From the NCBI GenBank assembly GCA_002504405.1, contig DARO01000009.1, positions 62,001-126,000 on the forward strand: 64,000 bases of DNA, read 5' to 3'. Source of the stretch: Methanomassiliicoccaceae archaeon UBA71. GTDB taxonomy: Archaea > Thermoplasmatota > Thermoplasmata > Methanomassiliicoccales > Methanomethylophilaceae. Positions 41,461 through 50,589 of this stretch are shown one piece after another; positions within the stretch are counted from its first letter, which is position 1, and the number at the start of each line of letters is the position of its first letter. The position numbers and the translations under genes were made by a program. The notes under the pieces were generated by a model. That model was not told where the DNA came from. It made no database searches and saw only the letters and a program-made list of their open reading frames with translations.

Positions 41461-42602
41461 TGGCCGATTCATTAGTACCCGTCAAGGAGATCGAGGAGAA
41501 GATGGAGACCGACAAGATGTGGGTCATCATGGGTCCGCAGCACCCGTTCTCCCACGGTCTCTGGACTCTGAAGGTCCAGATCGACGGAGAGATCGTCACC
41601 GACGCCGAACCCATTGTCGGATACCTCCACAGGGGCTGGGAGAAGGAGACCGAGAACAGGACCTACCCGAAGGTCATCCCCATGGCGGACCGTCTCTGCT
41701 ATGCTGCATCGATGACCTACACCCATCTCTACTGCATGACTGTGGAGAAGGCCCTGGGCATCGACATCCCCGAGAAGGCAAAGTACATCAGGATCGTCGC
41801 CGACGAGGTCTGCCGTATCCAGTCCCACCTCATGTGGCTGGCCGCAGTAGGTACCGACCTCGGTAACCTGACCGTATTCCTGTGGGCAATGAGGGAGAGA
41901 GAGTTCTTCCTCGACCTGAATGTCAAGCTCTGCGGAGCCAGGATGACCACCAACTACCCCCGTATCGGAGGTGTGAGGAACGACGTTACCGAGCTCTTCG
42001 ACAGGGATATCCTGCGCACCGTCGACCGTTTCGAGAAGGCCATGTGGGACATCATCGCGCTGATGGACGAGAGCTCCATCATCGTGTCCAGGATGAAGGG
42101 CGTCAGCTACCTCACCAGGGAGCAGGTCGCCAACCTTGGAATGACCGGCCCCGCCATGAGGGGATGCGGAGTGGACTTCGACATCCGCCGCGACGACCCC
42201 TACGACAACTACGACAAGATCGACTTCGAGGTTCCTGTCCTGACCGAGGGAGACTCCTATGCCAGGTACATGATCCGCATCGAGGAGATGTTCCAGTCGT
42301 GCGACATCATCAGGCAAGCGGTCGCCAAAGTGAGGGCGCTCGGAAAGAACGCCCCCTACAGGATCAAGACCCCCACGAAGGTTCCCGCCGGGACCTCGTT
42401 CTGCAGGCTCGAGGACCCCCGTGGAGAGTCCCTCATGTATCTCGTGTCCGACGGTAGCGACAAGCCCTACAGGCTCAAGGTCCGCAGCCCCATCTTTGTG
42501 AACGTATCGACATCCAAGGCCATGTGCCAGGGATGCAGGATCGCCGATGTTCCGGCCATCCTCGCCCAGATCGACATGTGCCTGGGTGAGACCGACAGGT
42601 GA
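41460..42602 (+). CDS. fpoD: Fpo complex subunit D (NuoD-like)
   Basis: 380 residues, 49-kDa subunit. MGPQHPFSHG, GYLHRGWEKETENRTY, CRIQSHLMWLA and the C-terminal CRIADVPAILAQIDMCLGETDR are diagnostic; this subunit forms the substrate-reduction pocket with FpoB. ATG 41460 is favoured over the GTG at 41457 by GGGGGAGTG 4-8 nt upstream. Confidence 0.95.
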   Translation: MADSLVPVKEIEEKMETDKMWVIMGPQHPFSHGLWTLKVQIDGEIVTDAEPIVGYLHRGWEKETENRTYPKVIPMADRLCYAASMTYTHLYCMTVEKALGIDIPEKAKYIRIVADEVCRIQSHLMWLAAVGTDLGNLTVFLWAMREREFFLDLNVKLCGARMTTNYPRIGGVRNDVTELFDRDILRTVDRFEKAMWDIIALMDESSIIVSRMKGVSYLTREQVANLGMTGPAMRGCGVDFDIRRDDPYDNYDKIDFEVPVLTEGDSYARYMIRIEEMFQSCDIIRQAVAKVRALGKNAPYRIKTPTKVPAGTSFCRLEDPRGESLMYLVSDGSDKPYRLKVRSPIFVNVSTSKAMCQGCRIADVPAILAQIDMCLGETDR

Positions 42603-42607
42603 TTCGG

Positions 42608-43777
42608 ATGGCCTATAGCAGCATTCTGAACTGGATAGACTTCTACCAGAATCCGATGTCCAATGCGTACTACCCGTTCGGGGACATCTACAACCTGCCC
42701 TTCGACATATCCTACAAGCTCTGGGAGCTCATAGGCGGCACCATCGCCTGGCTGATCAACCTGATCTTCCCCGGCAACCCCGTGTCCATCTGGCTGATGG
42801 ACGATGCCGCATGCACGCTGTTCGCCCTGATCATCTTCATGCTGATCATCTTCATCGTGGTGTTCGTGTGTACGCTGATATCCTTGTGGATGGAGCGTAA
42901 GTTCCTCGGAAGGATGATGGACAGAAGGGGAACCATGGTCGGAATGAAGGGATTCCTGCAGTGCGTCGCAGACGGACTGAAGACCTTCATGAAGGAGAAC
43001 ACCATACCCGGAAAGGTCGACAAGATGACCTACATGTGGACGGTGTCCCTCGTCATCGGCGTGTCCGTCCTCGTGGCATGCATGGTGCCCCTGTCCGACA
43101 GGTGGTTCGTCGTCAACTACGACACAGGTCTGCTCATCATCATGGCGTTCTTCGCCCTGGCCCCGTTCTTCATCCTGGTTTCGGGATGGGCGCAGAACAA
43201 CAAGTACTCCCTGATCGGAGGAATGAGGGCTGCCGAGCTGATGATCTCGTACGAGGTCCCGATGCTCATCATGATCGGAACCACCGCACTGCTCGCCGGC
43301 AGCTTCAACATCGGCGACATCATCGATGCCCAGTACGAGACCGTCTGGTACATCGTGCCGCAGATCATCGGTTGTATCACGTTCTTCTTCGCCGCGACCG
43401 CCGAGTCCGAGCGTCTGCCCTTCGATATCGCAGAGGCAGAGGCAGAGCTCGTCGAGGGATGGCAGACGGAGTACGCCGGAATGAAGTGGGGTCTCATTAT
43501 GCTGGCCGACTACTTCAGAGGGTACGTCGCGTGCGCAATGTTCGCGATCATGTACCTCGGCGGATGGATGCTCCCCGGCATCGGAGACGGACCCATACCC
43601 GAGATCGTGTTCCTGCTGAAGACCTGGTTCGTCTTCTTCCTGATGATCCTCGTCAGGGCCGCTCTGGCCCGTGTCAGGCCCGATCAGATCCTCAACATCG
43701 GATGGAAGGTGTTCATGCCCCTGTCCGTGATCAACCTGGCCATAGTCCTGCTCCTTAAGGTAGGAGGTGTGTTCTGA
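42608..43777 (+). CDS. fpoH: Fpo complex membrane subunit H (NuoH-like)
   Basis: 389 residues, about eight membrane helices. WMERKFLGRMMDRRG, the acidic cytoplasmic loop AESERLPFDIAEAEAELVEG and AALARVRPDQILNIGWK mark the proton-channel subunit that couples the redox arm to the pump. The N-terminal 60 residues precede the first helix and are longer than in bacterial NuoH. Confidence 0.95.
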   Translation: MAYSSILNWIDFYQNPMSNAYYPFGDIYNLPFDISYKLWELIGGTIAWLINLIFPGNPVSIWLMDDAACTLFALIIFMLIIFIVVFVCTLISLWMERKFLGRMMDRRGTMVGMKGFLQCVADGLKTFMKENTIPGKVDKMTYMWTVSLVIGVSVLVACMVPLSDRWFVVNYDTGLLIIMAFFALAPFFILVSGWAQNNKYSLIGGMRAAELMISYEVPMLIMIGTTALLAGSFNIGDIIDAQYETVWYIVPQIIGCITFFFAATAESERLPFDIAEAEAELVEGWQTEYAGMKWGLIMLADYFRGYVACAMFAIMYLGGWMLPGIGDGPIPEIVFLLKTWFVFFLMILVRAALARVRPDQILNIGWKVFMPLSVINLAIVLLLKVGGVF

Positions 43778-44517
43778 TGGCGATTAAATACCTAGACAAG
43801 TACCCCAAGAACCTGGCCAAGAGCCTCTGGGTGCTCAAGCCCCAGTGGACCGTTCTGAAGCTCCTCGCCAAGACGGTCCGCCACAGGCCCGTAACCGTCC
43901 TGTATCCCTACGAGAAGGAGTGGGTGCCGGAGAACTACCGCGGCCGCCCCGGACTCAGGTTCGACAAGTGCGTAGGATGCGGCATGTGCGTGCGCATGTG
44001 CCCCACCGCGTGCATCAAGCTGGTGGATGCCACCGACGACGACGGCAAGACCGTCAGGAGGCCCCAGGTCAACCTCGGCAGGTGCGCCATGTGCGGATAC
44101 TGCGCCGAGTACTGCCCCGTGGACGCCATGACCGTCACGCCGGAGTACGAGCTCGCGGAGTTCACCAGGTTCGATCTCCTCTACGGCCCCAGGAGGCTCA
44201 ACTACGAGAAAACCACGCCTGGGATGGAGGTCAAGCTGGAGGTCACACTGCCTTCCGACATCGCGAACGGGAACCCCGAGAGGCGCGTATCCCTCTTCGC
44301 CCTGGACAGGCCCGAGCTGACCGACAGCAAATGCATCGGATGCAAGAAGTGCGCCAAGGTCTGCCCCGTCAACGCCATCGAGATGGTGGAGAAAGGGGTA
44401 AACGACAAGGGCAAGCCCATCCTGCGCCCGGTGATCGACAACGACAAGTGCATCTGCTGCAGCAACTGCGTGGACGACTGTCCCAAGGATGCGCTTAAGA
44501 TCAAGGAGGTGCTCTGA
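43777..44517 (+). CDS. fpoI: Fpo complex ferredoxin subunit I with four [4Fe-4S] motifs
   Basis: 246 residues. The usual FpoI/NuoI part (about 1-150) carries CVGCGMCVRMCP (65-76) and CAMCGYCAEYCP (103-114). A second ferredoxin-like unit follows with CIGCKKCAKVCP (186-197) and CICCSNCVDDCP (225-236), giving four clusters where the family normally has two. The stop of fpoH and this ATG overlap (TGATG), and fpoJ overlaps the end the same way, so the long form is the operon's only FpoI. No fpoF electron-input gene is in the operon; the extra clusters may form the docking wire for ferredoxin or another donor, which is inference. Confidence 0.93.
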   Translation: MAIKYLDKYPKNLAKSLWVLKPQWTVLKLLAKTVRHRPVTVLYPYEKEWVPENYRGRPGLRFDKCVGCGMCVRMCPTACIKLVDATDDDGKTVRRPQVNLGRCAMCGYCAEYCPVDAMTVTPEYELAEFTRFDLLYGPRRLNYEKTTPGMEVKLEVTLPSDIANGNPERRVSLFALDRPELTDSKCIGCKKCAKVCPVNAIEMVEKGVNDKGKPILRPVIDNDKCICCSNCVDDCPKDALKIKEVL

Positions 44518-44858
44518 TGGGAGCCCTAATGGACTTGTGGAACGCGTTCTGGGGAGGTCTCGGAGACTTCGGCCAGTACGTCCTCGGCAACCTGGACCTG
44601 GTTGCGTTCCTGATACTGGCGGCCATCGCCGTCCTCGCCGCGCTCTTCGTCGTGACGAAAGAAGAGGTCATACACAGCGCGTTCTATCTCGCCCTGGTGT
44701 TCCTCTGTGTCGGGTTCGTGTACTTCTTCCTCGAGGCCGAATTCATAGGCGTGATTCAGATTCTCGTCTACGTCGGAGCTATCACCATCCTCTTCGCGTT
44801 CAGCATCATGTTGACTAGAAGGTACATTATGAAGAAGGGAGGCGATGCCGATGAGTAA
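44517..44858 (+). CDS. fpoJ: Fpo complex membrane subunit J, N-terminal half
   Basis: 113 residues with three helices. VHSAF-type loop EEVIHSAFYLALVFLCVG and EFIGVIQILVYVGAITILF match the first half of NuoJ. As in Methanosarcina, J is split in two genes. It overlaps fpoI (TGATG) and fpoJ2. Confidence 0.92.
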   Translation: MGALMDLWNAFWGGLGDFGQYVLGNLDLVAFLILAAIAVLAALFVVTKEEVIHSAFYLALVFLCVGFVYFFLEAEFIGVIQILVYVGAITILFAFSIMLTRRYIMKKGGDADE

Positions 44859-45162
44859 GAAGATCGTACTCGGAGCGACCGTTTCGATCGTCCTGCTGGC
44901 GGTCTTCGCAGTCGGCATATTCGCCATCAACTGGGACGACTACACGAGCAGCGACGTCCCCGTGGAGCAGCCCACCTTCCCCACGGACGATGGGGACAGC
45001 ATATGGGACGAGAACGGCGAGCTCAAGGAGAACAGCCTCGCGTACACCGTGTTCGAGAAGTACGGAATAGTGCTGCTGCCCCTTGCGCTGCTGATGTTCG
45101 GTGCCATGATAGGCGGAGTCTGCATCTCAAGAGAGGAGGTCGAAAGCGATGATTCCGATTGA
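44851..45162 (+). CDS. fpoJ: Fpo complex membrane subunit J, C-terminal half
   Basis: 103 residues with two helices (VSIVLLAVFAVGIFAI and LLPLALLMFGAMIGGVCI) joined by an acidic periplasmic-side loop (SSDVPVEQPTFPTDDGDS). Corresponds to the second half of NuoJ. ATG 44851 is preferred because GGAGG lies 8 nt upstream; ATG 44845 is the alternative. Overlaps fpoK by 14 nt. Confidence 0.85.
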   Translation: MSKKIVLGATVSIVLLAVFAVGIFAINWDDYTSSDVPVEQPTFPTDDGDSIWDENGELKENSLAYTVFEKYGIVLLPLALLMFGAMIGGVCISREEVESDDSD

Positions 45163-45457
45163 GTACTTCCTCATACTCGGAGCCATACTCTTCGCCATCG
45201 GCGCCTACGGAGTGCTGACGAAGAGCAACGCAATCGTGGTCCTGATGTGCATCGAGCTCATGCTCAATGCCGCCAACATCAACTTCGTGGCCTTCGGCGC
45301 GTTCAACGATGACATCATCGGACAGGCCTTCGTCGTCATGACGATATCCGTCGCCGCCGCAGAGGTCGCTGTAGGAATAGCCATACTGCTCAACGCGTAC
45401 AAGATGAGGAAGACAACCGACCTCGACGACGCCGAGCTCACTTCCATGAGGTGGTAA
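45149..45457 (+). CDS. fpoK: Fpo complex membrane subunit K (NuoK-like)
   Basis: 102 residues, three helices with the conserved membrane Glu in VVLMCIELMLNAANINFVAF and a second in SVAAAEVAVGIAIL. Part of the proton-translocating chain next to J and N. GAGAGGAGG upstream of the ATG lies inside fpoJ. Confidence 0.95.
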   Translation: MIPIEYFLILGAILFAIGAYGVLTKSNAIVVLMCIELMLNAANINFVAFGAFNDDIIGQAFVVMTISVAAAEVAVGIAILLNAYKMRKTTDLDDAELTSMRW

Positions 45458-45459
45458 GA

Positions 45460-47505
45460 ATGTTCATAGAATACACATGGCTCGTACCCCTCATCCCGAT
45501 GCTGTGCTTCCTGATCATCGGACTCGTTGGCAGGAAGACCCCCGAGAAAGGAGGGTACATCGCTATAGCGGGAGCACTGCTCTCGTTCATCATAGCCGCG
45601 CTCATCGCCTACGAGTACCTCACCGGCGATGCGTACCCCAACCCCGTGACCGAGCAGATCGCTTGGTTCCAGATCGGGGACATCACCCTGAACCTCGGGT
45701 ACTACGTGGACGGCCTCACCTGCATGATGATGCTGTTCTCGTCGTTCATATCCACCCTGATCTTCGTGTACTCCATCGGGTACATGGGCGACCAGGGGCC
45801 CAGGAAGACCAGGTACTACGCCGAGGTCTCCCTGTTCCTCACCGGAATGCTCGGGCTCATCGTGTCCAGCAACTTCCTGGAGATGTTCATCTTCTGGGAG
45901 GTCATGGGTCTGTGCTCCTACCTGCTGATCGGGTTCTGGTCCTTCAGGCACCCCGAAGGGGACGCGGCATCTGCCAACGCGGCCTCCGCTGCGAAGAAAG
46001 CGTTCCTCGTCACCCGTCTCGGTGATGTGTGCCTCATGGCCGGACTGTTCGTCCTGCTCGGGGAGTTCCACAGCCTCCACAGCCTCGACTATGTCACACT
46101 GTTCGACCCCTCCAGCATCGCTGCGGCCGACCCCGAAATGCTGTCTCTCGGTATGCTCCTCGTCTTCGGCGGAGTCATCGGAAAGAGCGCACAGTTTCCC
46201 CTGCACGACTGGCTGCCCGATGCGATGGCCGGTCCTACCACAGTCTCCTCTCTGATTCACGCCGCCACAATGGTCAAGGCGGGAGTCTATCTGACCGCAA
46301 GGGCCTACCCCCTGTTCATCCAGAATGCCGACGTCATGCTGTTCGTCGGAATAATCGGAGGAGTCACCGCGTTCATCGCCGCGACGATGGCGCTCAACAA
46401 CATGAACATCAAGAAGGTCCTCGCGTACTCCACCATCTCCCAGCTCGGATACATGATCCTCGCCCTGGGCGCCGGAGGGTACCTCGTGGCGCTCGGAATG
46501 GACATGGGCGGTGCCGAGGGCAGCGCACTCGTGGCCGCCGGAGTCGCCGGTTACACCGCGGGATGCTTCCACATGATGAACCACGCCTTCTTCAAGGCCC
46601 TGCTGTTCATGTGCTCCGGATCAGTCATCCACGCCGTAGGCACAGAGGACATGAGGGAGATGGGAGGGCTGCACAAGCACATGAAGATCACCTCGATCAC
46701 CATGCTGCTCGGATCCCTCTCGATAGCAGGATTCCCGCTGTTCAGCGGATTCTGGTCCAAGGATCTCGTGCTGGAGATCGCGATGGAGGCAGGCAGCGAC
46801 GGAACCGTCTGGTTCACCGTCCTCTGGATCCTCGCCGTCATCACAGCCTTCATGACCGCGTTCTACATGTTCCGCATGTGGTTCATGACCTTCATGGGAG
46901 AGGAGGGCCACGCCTCGCAGCACTGCCACGGCGAGTCCCCCAAGACCATGACCGTCCCGCTGATGATCCTCTCCGTGTTCGCGGTGCTCAGCGGATTCTT
47001 CATCATGTTCGGACTGGACGCCATGGTGTCCTTCAACGTCACCGACACAGCCTTCATCGTAGGAGGAGGCCACAGCGAGGGCTTCTACTACTTCGAGGAG
47101 CTGTTCACCAACCCGTACACCTACCTCACCATAGTCCTCGCCCTCCTGGGAATCGGAATCGCGTACCTCATGTACGTCAAGAAGACCGTGGACCCCGGAA
47201 GGTTCAACAGGAACGGGGAGTCCTGGCTCTACAAGGCCCTCTCCAAGAGATGGTGGTTCCCCGACATGTACAACCAGATCTCCTGGAAGTTCGGATACGG
47301 CATCGCGAAGGGTGTCAACTACGTGGACAGGCAGGTCATCGACGGAACAGTCAACGGACTCTCCGGAGCCGTCGTCGGCGGCGGAGATGCGGTCAGCAAG
47401 ATGCAGACCGGACACGTCCAGGACTACTCCTCTGTGATCCTCCTCGGCGTCGCCATCCTGTCCGTTGCGATGGTCGCCATCGCCATGTTCTTCGGAGGTA
47501 TGTGA
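45460..47505 (+). CDS. fpoL: Fpo complex antiporter-like subunit L (NuoL-like)
   Basis: 681 residues, about 16 helices including the long C-terminal lateral-helix region of NuoL. SAQFPLHDWLPDAMAGPTTV, MNHAFFKALLFMCSGSVIHA and GTEDMREMGGL are diagnostic, and the lysine/glutamate pump residues lie in these motifs. ATG 45460 is chosen over GTG 45451 because GAGGTGG lies upstream and it follows the fpoK stop. Confidence 0.95.
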   Translation: MFIEYTWLVPLIPMLCFLIIGLVGRKTPEKGGYIAIAGALLSFIIAALIAYEYLTGDAYPNPVTEQIAWFQIGDITLNLGYYVDGLTCMMMLFSSFISTLIFVYSIGYMGDQGPRKTRYYAEVSLFLTGMLGLIVSSNFLEMFIFWEVMGLCSYLLIGFWSFRHPEGDAASANAASAAKKAFLVTRLGDVCLMAGLFVLLGEFHSLHSLDYVTLFDPSSIAAADPEMLSLGMLLVFGGVIGKSAQFPLHDWLPDAMAGPTTVSSLIHAATMVKAGVYLTARAYPLFIQNADVMLFVGIIGGVTAFIAATMALNNMNIKKVLAYSTISQLGYMILALGAGGYLVALGMDMGGAEGSALVAAGVAGYTAGCFHMMNHAFFKALLFMCSGSVIHAVGTEDMREMGGLHKHMKITSITMLLGSLSIAGFPLFSGFWSKDLVLEIAMEAGSDGTVWFTVLWILAVITAFMTAFYMFRMWFMTFMGEEGHASQHCHGESPKTMTVPLMILSVFAVLSGFFIMFGLDAMVSFNVTDTAFIVGGGHSEGFYYFEELFTNPYTYLTIVLALLGIGIAYLMYVKKTVDPGRFNRNGESWLYKALSKRWWFPDMYNQISWKFGYGIAKGVNYVDRQVIDGTVNGLSGAVVGGGDAVSKMQTGHVQDYSSVILLGVAILSVAMVAIAMFFGGM

Positions 47506-47506
47506 G

Positions 47507-49000
47507 ATGGAAATGCCGATACTTTCACTGCTGCTCCTGCTCCCGCTGATCGGAGCCGTTCTCACGCTGCTCATGGGCGGCGAGAGGCAGAAGTATGCCA
47601 AGATCGTGGCAGGCGTGTTCTCCGCCATCACCCTGGTCGTCGCGCTGTTCGTAATGTTCAGCAACGACTTCGGATCCTTCGACGAGAGCTGTGCCTGGAT
47701 CGAGACCAGCTTCATCACCATCAACTACAGCCTGCATGTGGATGGGCTCAGCATCCTGATGGTCTTCCTGACCGCACTGCTGACCCTGCTCGTGGTCGTC
47801 TTCTCCTCCGAGGAGAAGGACAGGCCGAAATACTTCCACGCACTGGTCATGGCCATGGAGGTCGGGCTGATGGGTGTCTACCTGGCGGCGGACTACTTCC
47901 TGTTCTACGTCATGTGGGAGATCACCCTGATCCCGATGTACTTCATGATCTCGTGGTACGGAGGCCCCAGGAGGCACTACGCCGCCATCAAGTTCCTGAT
48001 CTACACGCACGTGGCGTCCCTCGTCATGCTCATCGGAATATTCGCGATGGGATTCATGACCATGGAGATGACCGGCGTCATGGACTTCTCGTTCGCGGCC
48101 ATCAACACTCTGATGCCCCAGACGTCTGAGATGTTCCAGATCGCGGTGTTCGCCCTGCTGTTCTTCGGGTTCATGGTCAAGATGCCCTCGTTCCCGTTCC
48201 ACACATGGCTTCCCGACGCACACACCGAGGCACCCACCGGCGGATCCGTCCTCCTGGCGGGTGTCATGCTGAAGATGGGTTCCTACGGTATCATCCGCGT
48301 CTGCCTGGAGTGCTTCCCCGAGGGAGCCGAGTACTGGCAGTGGGTGATCATCGCCATCGGACTGATCTCCATCGTCTACGGTGCCTACGCGTGCATCGCG
48401 CAGACCGATCTCAAGAAGATGGTCGCGTTCTCGTCCATCAGCCACATGGGAATGGTCATGCTCGGCATCGGATGCCTGTCCGATATCGGAATCACGTTCG
48501 CCATCTTCCAGATGTTCGCCCACGGACTCATCACCGCCGTCCTGTTCATGGTGTGCGGTATGACCGGGCACATCGTCGGAACCAGGGAGATCCCCCTGCT
48601 GGGAGGCCTCGCTGGCAAGCTGCCCATATACGCCACGTTCATGATGATCGGATTCATGGCGTCCCTCGGACTTCCCGGACTCGTCGGATTCTGGGGAGAG
48701 TTCCCGCTCGTCTACGGGTTCTACGAGTTCGCCGTTTCCAACGACATGCTCTGGCTGATCCTGTTCTGCCTGCTGTCCCTCATGCTCACCGCGGGTTACT
48801 ACCTGTGGGCCATGCAGAGGACCCTGTTCGGACCCGAGACCACCAAGATCGACCTGTCCCACGTGCACGATGTCAGCAAGCCCGAGTTCGTGGCACTGGC
48901 CGTCCTCGTGGTGCTGATCGCCCTGTTCGGAGTCTGGCCCGATGCGGCTCTCCAGTTCATCGACCCCTATGTCGATGGGCTCATCCTGGGGGTGTTCTGA
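47507..49000 (+). CDS. fpoM: Fpo complex antiporter-like subunit M (NuoM-like)
   Basis: 497 residues, about 14 helices. VMWEITLIPMYFMISWYGG, KMPSFPFHTWLPDAHTEAPT and SSISHMGMVMLGI are the NuoM hallmarks (membrane Glu and Lys of the channel). It starts 1 nt after fpoL and overlaps fpoN (TGATG). Confidence 0.95.
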   Translation: MEMPILSLLLLLPLIGAVLTLLMGGERQKYAKIVAGVFSAITLVVALFVMFSNDFGSFDESCAWIETSFITINYSLHVDGLSILMVFLTALLTLLVVVFSSEEKDRPKYFHALVMAMEVGLMGVYLAADYFLFYVMWEITLIPMYFMISWYGGPRRHYAAIKFLIYTHVASLVMLIGIFAMGFMTMEMTGVMDFSFAAINTLMPQTSEMFQIAVFALLFFGFMVKMPSFPFHTWLPDAHTEAPTGGSVLLAGVMLKMGSYGIIRVCLECFPEGAEYWQWVIIAIGLISIVYGAYACIAQTDLKKMVAFSSISHMGMVMLGIGCLSDIGITFAIFQMFAHGLITAVLFMVCGMTGHIVGTREIPLLGGLAGKLPIYATFMMIGFMASLGLPGLVGFWGEFPLVYGFYEFAVSNDMLWLILFCLLSLMLTAGYYLWAMQRTLFGPETTKIDLSHVHDVSKPEFVALAVLVVLIALFGVWPDAALQFIDPYVDGLILGVF

Positions 49001-50472
49001 TGGATTTCACATCTGTATTCGGTGATTTCACTGCAATGGCCCCGCTGATCATCCTGCTGGTGGGAGCGCTCCTGCTCCCCGCCGTGCAGTTCATCGGCAA
49101 GAGGCCCACTGCCACATGGGCGGTCGCCCTGCTGTTCACCGCGGTCTCCCTGATCGTCAACATGATGATGCTGACCGACGGCACCAGCTACACCACCCTC
49201 GACATGTACACCTACGTTGCCTTCACGGGAATCATGGTGCTCCTGTTCCAGGTGGTGCTGTTCCTGGCGATCCTGGTGTCCAACTCCAGTGTCGAGACCA
49301 CGAGGCTGCATGTCGGCGCGTACTACGCGCTGCTGGTCGGCGCCACCACCGGTATGATGTTCGTCGCGGGATCCAACGACCTGCTGACCATCTTCGTCGG
49401 TGTCGAGCTTACCAGTATCTCGTCCTATGCCATGGTCTCCATGAAGAGGAAGGACCCGAGGGCAGCCGAGGCCGGCGTCAAGTACGTCATCATCGGCGGA
49501 CTCTCCACCGCGCTCACCATCTACGGTATCTCCATGGTCTACGGTCTCACCGGGACCACGAGCCTCTCCGCGATGAGCACCCTCGTCCTCGACATGAACT
49601 GGATGATGGCCGTCGCACTGGTGTGCATGATCGCAGGATACGGGTTCAAGATCGCGGCGGTGCCCTTCCACATGTGGGCGCCCGACGTGTACGAGGGAGC
49701 ATCCTCCCCCGTGTCCCTCTTCCTGGCCACAGGATCCAAGAAGATGGGTCTCTCGGTGTTCATCCAGGTGTTCCTGGTTACGTTCATCGCCGGATCCGTC
49801 CTCGGAGCCGAGGCAACCGAGGGTCTGCAGTACCTGTTCGCCATAATCGCGGCGCTGACCATGACGGTGGGCAACATCGTCGCCATCGCCCAGACCAACA
49901 TCAAGAGGATGCTCGCGTACTCCTCCGTCGCCCAGGCAGGATACATCCTGATCATAATGGCGGTGGCCTCCGAGTACGCCGTCAGCGCGGGTCTTTTCCA
50001 CATGTTCACGCACGTGTTCATGAAGGGAGGGGCCTTCCTCGTGGTCGGTGCACTGATCTGCGCCGGAATCGGAGAGAAGATCTCGGACTACAGGGGCCTT
50101 GCCAAGAGGTCCCCGTTCATGGCCGCGGCAATGATGCTGTTCCTGTTCTCGCTGGCAGGTATCCCGCCTCTGGCAGGATTCACCTCGAAGTTCTTCCTGT
50201 TCTCCTCCGCCATCGGCGGAGTGGACGGAGTGACGTCCCAGTGGGTCTGGCTGGCATTCATCGCCATCCTGAACTCGGCTATCTCGCTGTACTACTACGC
50301 GAGGGTCGTGAAGGCGATGTACGTGGAGAAGGGATCCTCCGATGAGAAGATCGTCGTACCGAAGGCGTTCACCGTGGCCATCGCCATCTGCGTGCTGTTC
50401 GTCATCGTACTGGGTGTCTACCCCCAGCTGATCTTCGACTACTGCGAGCTCGCAGCCGCGGCCATTTTCTGA
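49000..50472 (+). CDS. fpoN: Fpo complex antiporter-like subunit N (NuoN-like)
   Basis: 490 residues, about 14 helices. VGVELTSISSYAMVSMKRKD, FKIAAVPFHMWAPDVYEGA and MLAYSSVAQAGYILIIMAV identify NuoN. Last gene of the operon; Methanosarcina has fpoO after this point, whereas here a tandem repeat, a hairpin and a T run follow. Confidence 0.95.
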   Translation: MDFTSVFGDFTAMAPLIILLVGALLLPAVQFIGKRPTATWAVALLFTAVSLIVNMMMLTDGTSYTTLDMYTYVAFTGIMVLLFQVVLFLAILVSNSSVETTRLHVGAYYALLVGATTGMMFVAGSNDLLTIFVGVELTSISSYAMVSMKRKDPRAAEAGVKYVIIGGLSTALTIYGISMVYGLTGTTSLSAMSTLVLDMNWMMAVALVCMIAGYGFKIAAVPFHMWAPDVYEGASSPVSLFLATGSKKMGLSVFIQVFLVTFIAGSVLGAEATEGLQYLFAIIAALTMTVGNIVAIAQTNIKRMLAYSSVAQAGYILIIMAVASEYAVSAGLFHMFTHVFMKGGAFLVVGALICAGIGEKISDYRGLAKRSPFMAAAMMLFLFSLAGIPPLAGFTSKFFLFSSAIGGVDGVTSQWVWLAFIAILNSAISLYYYARVVKAMYVEKGSSDEKIVVPKAFTVAIAICVLFVIVLGVYPQLIFDYCELAAAAIF

Positions 50473-50483
50473 TGCCGATAATC

Positions 50484-50509
50484 AAACCCCTTACCCAAAC
50501 CCCTTACCC
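50484..50509 (+). repeat. 13-bp tandem duplication after fpoN
   Basis: AAACCCCTTACCC at 50484-50496 is repeated exactly at 50497-50509, just before the terminator. Confidence 0.9.
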
Positions 50510-50516
50510 AGGACCC

Positions 50517-50543
50517 GGCGCAACTGCGCCAGTCCGCCTTTTT
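50517..50543 (+). terminator. Terminator of the fpo operon
   Basis: GGCGC-AACT-GCGCC hairpin followed 8 nt later by TTTTT; a second small stem, GTCC/GGAC (50532-50547), surrounds the T run. Confidence 0.55.
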
Positions 50544-50589
50544 GGACCATTGCTGAAAGCTTAAGTACGGAACCGTCATACTTACGGCG

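Noticed and set aside
45205..46584. Long open frame antisense to fpoK/fpoL (459 codons)
   Set aside because: It is His/Glu/Asp/Gly-rich with no family motif and lies opposite a clearly conserved subunit; long antisense frames are expected from GC-rich codon use.
47525..48868. Long open frame antisense to fpoM (447 codons)
   Set aside because: Same composition bias and no recognisable domain; fpoM on the plus strand is certain.
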